6,840 bases of DNA from Burkholderiales bacterium (GCA_947462175.1 CANHOE010000143.1:1-6840); one strand, 5' to 3'. Positions 1 through 6,302 are shown, counted from the first letter of the stretch. Translations and numbers: made by a program. The notes: a model not told the origin generated them from the letters alone.

Positions 1-8
1 CAACCCGC

Positions 9-1547
9 TCACATCGTCTTGCGCAGATTGGCCGGCGCGATGCGCAACGCCTCGCGGTACTTGGCGACGGTGCGGCGGGCCACCTGGATGCCCTGTTCCT
101 CGAGCATCTTGCTGAGCTGGCTGTCTGAGAGCGGCTTCAGCACGTTCTCTGCGGCCACCAGCTGCTTGATCAGCGCGCGCACCGCGGTGCTCGACGCATT
201 GCCACCGGCCTCGGTGTTCAGCGACGACCCGAAGAAGTACTTCAGCTCGAAGGTGCCGAACACCGTGGCCATGTACTTCGCGGTGGTCACACGCGAAATC
301 GTCGATTCGTGCAGGCCGAGTTCGTCGGCAATCTCGCGCAGCACCAGCGGCTTCATGGCGATCTCGCCGTGAGTGAAGAAGTTCTTCTGCCGCTCGACGA
401 TGGCCTGCGACACGCGCTGGATGGTGTCGAAGCGCTGCTGGATGTTCTTCATGAACCAGCGCGCTTCCTGCAGCCGTGAACTCAAACCCGCGTGGCTGCC
501 GTTGGCCGAGGCGGCGCCTCGCCCTTGGCGTATGGCCTGCGCATACAGGTCGTTGATGCGCAACTTGGGCATCACGTCGGGGTTGAGCACGACCTTCCAG
601 TTGCGGCCCGACTTCTGCACGATCACGTCGGGCACGATGATGTTGGCCTCGGCACGCGAGAACGGCCGCCCGGGCTTCGGCTCCAGCGCTGTGATGAGTC
701 CCTGCGCCTGCTTGACCAGCTCTTCATCGGCGCCGGTGACGGACATCAGCTTCTTCAGGTCGCGGCGCGCCAGCAGCTCCAGGTGGTGCTTGCAGATCAT
801 GATCGCGATCATCTGCGCTTCGCTGCGCGGCAGCAGGCGCAGTTGCAGGGTCAGGCACTCGGGCAGGTTGCGCGCACCGACGCCGATCGGATCCATGTTT
901 TGCAGCCACTTCAGCGCACAGCCCAGTCGCTCCATGACCTCTTCGCGTCGCGATTCATCGTCGCCAGCCAAGGCCTGCGCGATGTCTTCCAGGCTGTCGG
1001 CGAGATAACCATCCCCATCGAGGGATTCGATCAGCACCTCGACAGCAGCGACGTCCTCGGGCGACAACCGCATGCCGAGCAACTGGGCCCTCAAGTGCTC
1101 CTGCAGACTGACTTGCGTCGGATTGCGGTCTTGTGGGTCGAACTCGTCGCCGTCGTTGTTGGTTCCGGACTTGCCTGGCGTTTCACGAATGCCGTCGAAA
1201 TCGTCGCGCTCGGTGCCGTTTTCCCAGTCGTCACGCTCGGTGGTGCCGAAGTCGCTGCCGTCCATGCCGGGAGCGTCATCGCCACCTTCGCCAGTGGCTT
1301 CTGTCGGCGTGTCAGCCCGCTCCGTTTCGCGCTCGGCCACCCGCTCGGTCGCCGAGGTGCGCTCGACCATCGGCTCGAAGGCGCCGACAGCATCGTCCTC
1401 TGGTTCAAGAAACGGGTTCTGGTCGAGCATCTGCTCGACTTCCTGGTGCAGTTCGAGCGTGGACAGCTGCAGCAGGCGGATCGACTGCTGCAGCTGTGGC
1501 GTCAAGGCCAGATGCTGCGACAGCCGTACCTGTAGGGACGGCTTCAT
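9..1547 (-). CDS. rpoN: RNA polymerase sigma-54 factor
   Basis: Alternative sigma factor that directs core RNA polymerase to -24/-12 promoters and needs AAA+ enhancer-binding activators to open DNA. The 512-residue product shows the family layout. Residues 1-50 are the Gln/Leu-rich activator-interaction region (LALTPQLQQSIRLLQLS). Residues about 51-145 form an acidic, low-complexity linker. The core-binding region runs about 146-335 (DPIGVGARNLPECL at 219-232). A helix-turn-helix lies near 403-420 (LREIADELGLHESTISRV), and the diagnostic RpoN box ARRTVAKYRE is at 490-499. It is longer than the 477-residue E. coli protein, mainly through the linker and a Gly/Ala/Ser-rich insert at about 343-357. 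The ATG lies 5 nt after the lptB stop with only a weak ribosome site, which suggests translation coupled to lptB. The family assignment is secure. Confidence 0.98.
   Translation of the reverse strand: MKPSLQVRLSQHLALTPQLQQSIRLLQLSTLELHQEVEQMLDQNPFLEPEDDAVGAFEPMVERTSATERVAERETERADTPTEATGEGGDDAPGMDGSDFGTTERDDWENGTERDDFDGIRETPGKSGTNNDGDEFDPQDRNPTQVSLQEHLRAQLLGMRLSPEDVAAVEVLIESLDGDGYLADSLEDIAQALAGDDESRREEVMERLGCALKWLQNMDPIGVGARNLPECLTLQLRLLPRSEAQMIAIMICKHHLELLARRDLKKLMSVTGADEELVKQAQGLITALEPKPGRPFSRAEANIIVPDVIVQKSGRNWKVVLNPDVMPKLRINDLYAQAIRQGRGAASANGSHAGLSSRLQEARWFMKNIQQRFDTIQRVSQAIVERQKNFFTHGEIAMKPLVLREIADELGLHESTISRVTTAKYMATVFGTFELKYFFGSSLNTEAGGNASSTAVRALIKQLVAAENVLKPLSDSQLSKMLEEQGIQVARRTVAKYREALRIAPANLRKTM
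1188..1241 (-). repeat. Two-copy 27-nt tandem repeat in the rpoN acidic linker
   Basis: Residues 103-111 and 112-120 of RpoN both begin TERDD and are followed by an aromatic and an acidic residue (TERDDWENG, TERDDFDGI). At DNA level the first 15 nt of each unit differ at only two wobble positions; the rest of the unit has diverged. It lies in the flexible region II linker, where length variation is tolerated. It looks like an old local duplication with no evident regulatory meaning. Confidence 0.5.
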
Positions 1548-1552
1548 GACAT

Positions 1553-2326
1553 CTACATTCGGAAATGCTCACCGAGGTACACCTTGCGCACGTCGGGGTT
1601 GTCGACGATTTCCGCAGAGGTGCCTTCGGCCAGCACCCGGCCTTCGCTGATGATGTACGCGCGATCGCAGATGCCCAGCGTCTCGCGCACGTTGTGGTCG
1701 GTGATCAGCACACCGATGCCGCGTGTCTTCAGGAAACTGATGATGCGCTGGATCTCGATGACCGCGATCGGGTCGACGCCGGCGAAGGGCTCGTCGAGCA
1801 GGATGAAACGGGGTTGCGTCGCCAGCGCACGTGCGATCTCGACCCGGCGACGCTCGCCGCCAGACAAAGACAGCGCGGTCGAATCGCGCAGCTTCTCGAT
1901 GCCCAGATCACGCAGCAGGCCTTCGAGCAGTTCGTCGATCGCCGCTGGCTTCAGTGCACGACCATTCGCATCGACTTGCAACTCGAGCACCGCGCGGATG
2001 TTTTCCTCGACGTTCAGCTTGCGGAAGATCGAGGCCTCTTGTGGCAAGTAGGACAGGCCCAGGCGTGAGCGCTGGTGGATGGGCAATCGATCGACCCGCT
2101 GACCTTCGATGGTGATCTCACCGGCGTCGGCGGGCACCAGGCCCACGATCATGTAGAAGCTGGTGGTCTTGCCCGCGCCATTGGGGCCCAGCAATCCGAC
2201 GACCTCACCAGCGTCGACCGACAAGTGCACATCGGTGACCACCTTGCGCGCACCGTAGCTCTTCTGCAGCCCCGTGGCACTCAGGCGGTGCACCGGAGGT
2301 GCTGCCTGCTCCGCGGCGGTACTCAA
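1553..2326 (-). CDS. lptB: LPS export ABC transporter ATP-binding protein LptB
   Basis: Cytoplasmic ATPase of the LptB2FG transporter, which extracts lipopolysaccharide from the inner membrane and pushes it along the Lpt bridge. All ABC motifs are present in 257 residues: Walker A GPNGAGKT (47-54), Q-loop Gln96 in SYLPQEASIF, signature LSGGE (154-158), Walker B RFILLDEP with catalytic Glu179, and switch His211 in TDHNVRE. The stretch SYLPQEASIFRKLNVEEN is typical of LptB rather than of general amino-acid ABC ATPases. The chosen start is a TTG whose last two bases belong to the lptA stop (TTGA overlap). A GTG 11 codons downstream (2293) would also keep the whole ATPase domain, but neither has a strong Shine-Dalgarno. 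It is slightly longer than E. coli LptB (241) because of the N-terminus. It is co-transcribed with lptA and rpoN by position. Confidence 0.97.
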   Translation of the reverse strand: MSTAAEQAAPPVHRLSATGLQKSYGARKVVTDVHLSVDAGEVVGLLGPNGAGKTTSFYMIVGLVPADAGEITIEGQRVDRLPIHQRSRLGLSYLPQEASIFRKLNVEENIRAVLELQVDANGRALKPAAIDELLEGLLRDLGIEKLRDSTALSLSGGERRRVEIARALATQPRFILLDEPFAGVDPIAVIEIQRIISFLKTRGIGVLITDHNVRETLGICDRAYIISEGRVLAEGTSAEIVDNPDVRKVYLGEHFRM

Positions 2327-2970
2327 CGCTTCTCGCCTAACGACGGACTGGAGCGCAGGGTGGCGCCCGGCTGCGATGCGGCGCCTGGGGCTGCCGGTAC
2401 CTCTCGAGGTGTCAGCACAGCGCGCACCCGGCCGCTGGGGTTGGTGGGCGTGGCCGCTGCGGCGCCACCAACCACGTTGAAAACCTCAGCCAGGTTGTCG
2501 TAGACGATGGTGCTGCCTGCGGTTTCGTCCGCCAGCACCGCACCGCGGAATCGACGGATCACCGCGCGGTTGATGAACCGGACCACGTCTGCCTGGCCGT
2601 CGTACTCGATGCGCTCGCCCTCGCCTTCGATGTATTCGTCGAGACCTTCGCGCTTCTGCCGAAAAAGCGCGCGCTTGCCCTCGTCAGCGATCGCAATACC
2701 AAACTGGGCGCCGTCGGGCGATTGCCGCACCTCGATCTTCCCCGCACGCATCGACATGGTGCCCTTGGTCACAACCACGTTGCCAGTGAAGATGCCCAAC
2801 TGCTTGACGTCGTCATACCGACCGTTGTCGGCTTCCACGTTCAGCGGCTTGTTGCGATCAGCTTTCTCCGCGTAAGCCAGATGGCAGGTCAGCGCGGCGA
2901 TGACGCCCAGAGCAGTCAAGCGGCCGAACGCGAACCAGGAGAGGGATTTGAAGTCGATGGTTGGGTTCAT
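2323..2970 (-). CDS. lptA: Periplasmic LPS-bridge protein LptA
   Basis: Periplasmic OstA-like protein that polymerises between inner-membrane LptC and outer-membrane LptD to carry lipopolysaccharide across the periplasm. The 215-residue product has a Sec-type signal peptide (hydrophobic core about residues 18-30, likely cleavage AYA|EK after residue 34). An LptA beta-jellyroll domain follows at about 39-168, starting KPLNVEADNGRYDD and including LGIFTGNVVVTKGTM, GEGERIEYDG and the DETAGSTIVYDN segment. The last 45 or so residues (about 170-215) are Ala/Pro/Ser-rich and look disordered, making it longer than E. coli LptA (185). The ATG has a weak ribosome site. The usual neighbour lptC is not upstream; dsbA is there instead. 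A candidate promoter box sits about 22 nt upstream. Identity is supported by both domain sequence and the adjacent lptB. Confidence 0.95.
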   Translation of the reverse strand: MNPTIDFKSLSWFAFGRLTALGVIAALTCHLAYAEKADRNKPLNVEADNGRYDDVKQLGIFTGNVVVTKGTMSMRAGKIEVRQSPDGAQFGIAIADEGKRALFRQKREGLDEYIEGEGERIEYDGQADVVRFINRAVIRRFRGAVLADETAGSTIVYDNLAEVFNVVGGAAAATPTNPSGRVRAVLTPREVPAAPGAASQPGATLRSSPSLGEKR

Positions 2971-2991
2971 AAGGCACGATTCTTGCAGGAA

Positions 2992-2997
2992 ATTCTA
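2992..2997 (-). promoter_or_regulatory. Candidate sigma-70-type -10 box for lptA-lptB-rpoN
   Basis: Reads TAGAAT on the minus strand, five of six matches to TATAAT, ending 21 nt before the lptA ATG. I see no good TTGACA-like -35 at 16-18 nt spacing and no extended -10 TG, so recognition would need an activator or another sigma factor. It is placed where a promoter for block 2 is expected because the gap to dsbA is 108 nt. Confidence 0.4.
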
Positions 2998-3005
2998 CCC
3001 CACAA

Positions 3006-3020
3006 GCATCGGCCGGATGC
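3006..3020. repeat. Small inverted repeat, GCATC/GATGC arms
   Basis: Arms GCATC and GATGC separated by GGCCG. It lies just upstream of the candidate lptA -10 box, covering the area where a -35 element would be. It could be part of an operator or a weak hairpin. Five-base arms are short and could be chance. Confidence 0.35.
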
Positions 3021-3023
3021 CCT

Positions 3024-3048
3024 GAAGTGCATCGAATGTGTGCACTTC
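3024..3048. repeat. Perfect 8-bp inverted repeat between dsbA and lptA
   Basis: Arms GAAGTGCA and TGCACTTC flank a 9-nt centre (TCGAATGTG on the plus strand). No U-rich tract follows it in the minus direction, so it is not a canonical intrinsic terminator. The arms could bind a dimeric regulator just upstream of the lptA promoter region, or the RNA hairpin could protect the 3' end of the dsbA message. An 8-bp perfect arm pair is expected by chance a couple of times in a window this size, but rarely in a specific 108-nt gap. Confidence 0.5.
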
Positions 3049-3068
3049 CCGCCCGTCGTTGCGGCGCG

Positions 3069-3082
3069 CTGACGATCGTCAG
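3069..3082. repeat. 14-bp perfect palindrome over the dsbA stop codon
   Basis: CTGACGATCGTCAG is its own reverse complement and contains the dsbA TGA stop (3079-3081). As RNA it folds to a 5-bp stem with a GATC loop. The stem is too short and lacks a U-tract for a confident terminator call. Confidence 0.4.
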
Positions 3083-3732
3083 ATCTTCTTGCGCGACCGG
3101 TCGATCAGGTAGTCTGCCACGGCCAGCGTGCGTTCGGGCGATCCAGCCAAGGATCCCGAAGTGTAAAAGCGCGCCTGTATGCCCAAAGTAGGTACACCAT
3201 CGATGCGGTAGACCTCGGCCAGTTGTTTGGCCTGGCGAACTTTGGTCTGCACCGAAAAGGAATTGAACACCTCAGAAAACTTCGCTCCATCAACACCGTT
3301 CTTGGTCACGAAAGCGAGGATTTCGGGCAGTTTATCGAGGCGCAACTTATCAAGGAAGATGGCGCTGAAAACCTTGCGGTGCATCGTGTCGACCAAGCCC
3401 ATCGCCTCCAGCGTGTAAAACAGGCGCTGGTGCGCGACAAAGGGCTCCTCGCGGAACGCCACTGGAACCCGGCGAAACGCGACATCGATTGGCAACTTCT
3501 TCTGCCACGCATCCAGCGCCGGCTCGAACGCATGGCAGTGAGGGCAGCCGTACCAGAAAAACTCAACCACCTCGATCTTGCCGTCAGACGGGACCGCGCC
3601 GGGCTGGCTCAGCTTGACGTAGTGCGTGCCTTCGACGAATGGGCTTTGCGCCTGCGCCGCACCGCTGGCGGACAAGGTGACCGCGCCGACGGCGCTGGCC
3701 ATCACGCACGTTGAAAACTCGCGTCGCTTCAT
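3079..3732 (-). CDS. dsbA: Periplasmic thiol:disulfide oxidoreductase DsbA
   Basis: Introduces disulfide bonds into proteins in the periplasm and is normally re-oxidised by inner-membrane DsbB. With the ATG at 3732 the product is 217 residues, close to E. coli DsbA (208). It has a thioredoxin fold with active site CPHC at 63-66 (FFWYGCPHCHAFEP), the DsbA helical insertion in the middle, and the cis-proline loop GVP at 179-181 (Pro181). The signal peptide contains KRREFS at 2-7, a twin-arginine-like motif, a short hydrophobic stretch and a probable AQA|QS cleavage after residue 28. I preferred the ATG because AAGGGA lies 9 nt upstream. A GTG at 3774 overlaps the SPOR stop (GTGA) but has no ribosome site and adds 14 residues before the signal peptide. 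Codon choice in the C-terminal third is relaxed (about 60% G/C at third positions over the 60 codons I counted). dsbB is not in the window. Confidence 0.95.
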   Translation of the reverse strand: MKRREFSTCVMASAVGAVTLSASGAAQAQSPFVEGTHYVKLSQPGAVPSDGKIEVVEFFWYGCPHCHAFEPALDAWQKKLPIDVAFRRVPVAFREEPFVAHQRLFYTLEAMGLVDTMHRKVFSAIFLDKLRLDKLPEILAFVTKNGVDGAKFSEVFNSFSVQTKVRQAKQLAEVYRIDGVPTLGIQARFYTSGSLAGSPERTLAVADYLIDRSRKKI

Positions 3733-3741
3733 GGTTGTCGA

Positions 3742-3747
3742 TCCCTT
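3742..3747 (-). promoter_or_regulatory. Shine-Dalgarno deciding the dsbA start
   Basis: AAGGGA on the minus strand, 9 nt before the ATG at 3732. No comparable site precedes the upstream GTG at 3774, so this supports the shorter protein whose N-terminus is directly the signal peptide. Confidence 0.65.
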
Positions 3748-3770
3748 CGGAAGTAGCACACGGTCACTCT

Positions 3771-4427
3771 TCACTTCGGCGCGCGCACCAGCGCAGCTTC
3801 GAAGCCGGCCGCCATCAACTTTTCCTTGGTGAGGTCGGCCTCGCCCTTTTCCTCAAACGGCCCGAGGCGCACGCGATGCACGGTGCGGCCGGACTGCTCG
3901 CGCTCGCTGATGCGCGCTGCGTAGCCGAGCAAAGCCAGCTTGCCTCGCTGGGACTCCGCGTCATCGGCACTGGCATAGGCACCCGTCTGCACGAAGTAAC
4001 TGAACGCTTCATCGCCAGGTCTGGTGGACAGCGCACCGGACGCATTGGCTGCATTGGGCGCAACCCCTGCCGGGCGATCGGCCAGGATGGCAGCCGGATC
4101 ACGCGCCGACGCGGACGCCGACGCGGGCACAGGCTCAGGGGCGCTGGAGGAAGACGCCGGCGCCACCGGTCGCGCCGGGTTCTTGCCCGCCAGCGGGGCA
4201 TTCGGATCCCAGTTCTTGTTCTTCTCCTGCTCGGCGGCATCCTGTTCGGGGGTGCGCTGAGGCACCTTGTCGAGGAAAGGGACCGGTACCTTGGTGACGT
4301 ACAAGGCCACACCCAATGCCAGCGCCAGCCCGATCAGCAGTCCGACGATCATTCCGGTCAGGAAGCCACCGGCCTGTCGGGATGAGGCTTTGGCAGGACG
4401 CACAGGGGTTCGCATGGCAGAACTCAC
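3771..4427 (-). CDS. SPOR-domain inner-membrane protein (FtsN-like architecture)
   Basis: Bitopic envelope protein of 218 residues. A short basic cytoplasmic tail (1-20) leads to one transmembrane helix at about 21-44 (GFLTGMIVGLLIGLALALGV). A periplasmic Pro/Ala/Ser-rich linker follows (about 55-140, including VPFLDKVPQRTPEQD and NKNWDPNAPLAGKNP), then a C-terminal SPOR domain at about 142-218 (YFVQTGAYASADDAESQ through RVRLGPFEEKGEAD). SPOR domains bind peptidoglycan glycan strands stripped of stem peptides, as at the division septum. The layout resembles FtsN, but many SPOR proteins share it, so I do not assign a symbol. Start: GTG at 4427 overlaps the argS stop by 4 nt (GTGA) and has GGAG 5 nt upstream; ATG at 4415 has no well-spaced site. 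Position between argS and dsbA suggests co-expression more than shared function. Confidence 0.9.
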   Translation of the reverse strand: MSSAMRTPVRPAKASSRQAGGFLTGMIVGLLIGLALALGVALYVTKVPVPFLDKVPQRTPEQDAAEQEKNKNWDPNAPLAGKNPARPVAPASSSSAPEPVPASASASARDPAAILADRPAGVAPNAANASGALSTRPGDEAFSYFVQTGAYASADDAESQRGKLALLGYAARISEREQSGRTVHRVRLGPFEEKGEADLTKEKLMAAGFEAALVRAPK

Positions 4428-6130
4428 ATTTTCTCCGGTGCGCTGACGCCCAGTACCGCCAACGCATTGCGGATCACCTGGCGTGTCGCCATCAACAAGG
4501 CAAGTCGGGCCTGGGTCAGTGCGGCATCTTCTGCAAGGAAGCGCTCGGCGGCATAGTAGCTGTGGAAGGCGCCAGCCACATCGCGCAGATAGAAGGTCAG
4601 GTCGTGAGGCGCCAGCGTCTCGGCAGCGTTCGACAGCATGGCAGGGTAGTCGGCCAACTTGAGCATCAGCGCTGTTTCAGTTGGCGCGGTCAACAGCGAC
4701 AGGTCGGCGCTCACGATGGCAGCCGCAGCGCCGTCCTTGTCGCTGCTCTTTTCAAGGTACTGCTGGATCACCGAGCAGATGCGCGCATGGGCGTACTGCA
4801 CGTAGAACACCGGGTTCTCGTCGTTCTGCTTCAGCGCCAGATCGACGTCGAAGGTGAATTCGGTATCGGCCTTGCGGCTGATCAGGAAAAAGCGCACCGC
4901 GTCGCGGCTGGTCCAGTCGATCAGGTCGCGCAGCGTGACATACGAACCGGCGCGCTTGGAGATCTTCACCTCCTCGCCGCCCTTCATCACCGTGACCATC
5001 TTGTGCAGCACGTAGTCAGGGTAGCCCGGACCGATGCCGACGCCAGCGGCCTGCAAGCCTGCGCGCACGCGCGCAATGGTCCCGTGGTGGTCCCCGCCCT
5101 GGATGTTGATCGCCTTGCTGTAGCCCCGCTGGAACTTGTTGATGTGGTAGGCCACATCGGGCACGAAGTAGGTGTACTGCGCTTCTCCGCCCTGAGAGGA
5201 TTTGCGCATCACCCGGTCCTTGTCGTCCCCGTAGTCGGTGCTGCGCAGCCACAGCGCGCCGTCTTGCTCGTAGGTCTTGCCCGCAGCCACCAGCCGCGCC
5301 ACGGTGGCCTCGACCTGCCCCGTCGCGTACAGACTGGACTCCAGGAAGTAGTGATTGAAGCGCACACCGAAGGCCTGCAGATCCAGGTCCTGCTCGTGGC
5401 GCAGGTAGGCGACCGCGAACTGACGAATGCCGTCGAGGTCTTCGACGTCACCGGAGGCGGTGTACGCACGGTCATCGGCAGTCACCGTCTTGCCTGCCAG
5501 GAAATCGGCGGCGATGTCGGCGATGTAGTCGCCGTTGTAGGCCGACTCGGGCCACTGCGCGTCGCCGGGCTTGAAACCGCGCAGCCGCGCTTGGGTCGAC
5601 GCCGCCAAGGTGGCGATCTGCACCCCAGCGTCGTTGTAATAGAACTCGCGTTGCACTGCCCAGCCCTGGGTCTCGAACAGGTTGCAGATGGCATCACCGA
5701 GCGCCGCCTGTCGGCCGTGACCTACGTGGAGCGGTCCGGTCGGGTTGGCCGACACGAATTCGACCAGCACCGGCCGGCCGTTGTCTGCCTGGCGGCCAAA
5801 ACAGGCCCCGCCCGTCAGCACCTCACGCACCACCGCCTGTCGAGCCGAAGGCCGCAAACGCAGGTTGATGAAGCCTGGGCCGGCGATCTCGAACGAGTCG
5901 ACGTGCTTTTGCACTGCCGGCTGTCGCTCGAGCGCCGCGATCAGGGCCTGGGCCACCTCGCGCGGATTCTTCTTCAGTGGCTTCGCCAGTTGCATCGCCG
6001 AAGTGCACGCCAAGTCGCCATGCGCGGCCAGCTTGGGTGACTCGAACGAGGCCTTAAGGGGGCTCGCCGGGCTGACTTCCTCGATCGCTGCGGCGAGCGC
6101 CTTCAGCAAATCCTGCTTCGCTTCAATCAT
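4424..6130 (-). CDS. argS: Arginyl-tRNA synthetase
   Basis: Class I cytoplasmic enzyme that charges tRNA-Arg with arginine using ATP; unlike most synthetases it needs bound tRNA to activate the amino acid. The 568 residues match the family length (E. coli 577). The N-terminal Add-1 tRNA-binding domain covers about 1-100 (PKLAAHGDLACTSAMQLAK). The catalytic core follows with the HIGH-type motif HVGH at 135-138 (SANPTGPLHVGHGR) and FYYNDAG at 163-169. A KMSKS-type loop KISKRAG is at 389-395, the position where ArgRS often departs from the consensus. The C-terminal DALR-type anticodon-binding domain starts near 443 (YVQYAHARICSVIQQY). The ATG has no clear Shine-Dalgarno. It lies inside the last 8 nt of a small upstream ORF and exactly 6 nt downstream of a TAGAAT box, so it may be translated by coupling or from a leaderless message. 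Confidence 0.98.
   Translation of the reverse strand: MIEAKQDLLKALAAAIEEVSPASPLKASFESPKLAAHGDLACTSAMQLAKPLKKNPREVAQALIAALERQPAVQKHVDSFEIAGPGFINLRLRPSARQAVVREVLTGGACFGRQADNGRPVLVEFVSANPTGPLHVGHGRQAALGDAICNLFETQGWAVQREFYYNDAGVQIATLAASTQARLRGFKPGDAQWPESAYNGDYIADIAADFLAGKTVTADDRAYTASGDVEDLDGIRQFAVAYLRHEQDLDLQAFGVRFNHYFLESSLYATGQVEATVARLVAAGKTYEQDGALWLRSTDYGDDKDRVMRKSSQGGEAQYTYFVPDVAYHINKFQRGYSKAINIQGGDHHGTIARVRAGLQAAGVGIGPGYPDYVLHKMVTVMKGGEEVKISKRAGSYVTLRDLIDWTSRDAVRFFLISRKADTEFTFDVDLALKQNDENPVFYVQYAHARICSVIQQYLEKSSDKDGAAAAIVSADLSLLTAPTETALMLKLADYPAMLSNAAETLAPHDLTFYLRDVAGAFHSYYAAERFLAEDAALTQARLALLMATRQVIRNALAVLGVSAPEKM
4433..4436 (-). promoter_or_regulatory. Shine-Dalgarno deciding the GTG start of the SPOR gene
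   Basis: GGAG inside the last codons of argS, 5 nt before the GTG at 4427. It favours the GTG over the ATG at 4415, which would be 17 nt from this site, and fits stop/start coupling with argS. Confidence 0.6.
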
Positions 6131-6302
6131 CGAAAGATTCTACGTTTGGCCCCTGTTTCACCCACTGACGCTCGGGTTTGAGGGGTGTTACGACGGCTGT
6201 TCGGCGAACTCGGCGGGCATCGGCTGGGCGACGATTCAAGGGCAGGACACCGTGCGCGCGGTTGTCGCGCTTCCACGCTGCCCACTTGCGAATCTTGCCC
6301 AT
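6123..6302 (-). CDS. Candidate small basic protein, 59 residues, upstream of argS
   Basis: Not a family I recognise. Reading from the ATG at 6302, the frame gives 59 residues starting MGKIRKWAAWKRDNRAHGVL and ending NVESFDD, then TGA at 6125-6123. It is strongly basic (about 16 Arg/Lys against 6 Asp/Glu), has no membrane segment and no signal peptide, and has no cysteine. The case for reality is the best ribosome site in the window, GAGGAGGAGG, 8 nt before the ATG, plus an 8-nt overlap with the argS start that would allow coupled translation. Third-position G/C is 17 of 20 in the first 20 codons, like the neighbours, but only about half in the remaining 39, so the second part looks less coding. 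It may be a real small protein, a leader peptide for argS, or an accident of a purine-rich tract. Confidence 0.5.
   Translation of the reverse strand: MGKIRKWAAWKRDNRAHGVLPLNRRPADARRVRRTAVVTPLKPERQWVKQGPNVESFDD
6137..6142 (-). promoter_or_regulatory. Candidate -10 box directly before argS
   Basis: TAGAAT on the minus strand, followed by CTTTCG and then the argS ATG. If used as a sigma-70 -10 element, the usual transcription start would fall on or next to the A of the ATG, giving a leaderless mRNA. No convincing -35 is seen 16-18 nt upstream. The same hexamer occurs before lptA. Confidence 0.4.

Noticed and set aside
492..1535. A 347-codon plus-strand frame antisense to rpoN
   Set aside because: Same cause: low-complexity composition, no ribosome site and no domain, against a complete RpoN on the minus strand.
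2971..3078. An intrinsic terminator after dsbA
   Set aside because: The inverted repeats here are not followed by a U-rich tract on the minus strand, so I report them as repeats rather than as a terminator.
3730..3774. An extended DsbA starting at GTG 3774 with a GTGA overlap with the SPOR stop
   Set aside because: No ribosome site precedes it, and it would put 14 extra residues before a normal signal peptide; AAGGGA correctly spaced before ATG 3732 explains the start better.
4316..6040. A 574-codon open frame on the plus strand antisense to the SPOR gene and argS
   Set aside because: It is the mirror of real genes in a GC-rich genome, where antisense frames rarely meet stops. Its translation is His/Gln/Arg/Val-rich with no recognisable domain, while argS on the other strand has every family motif.
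6199..6209. Interrupted palindrome GTTCG-G-CGAAC as a possible operator
   Set aside because: Five-base arms around one base occur often by chance in this composition, and it lies inside the candidate small ORF with no matching second copy seen.
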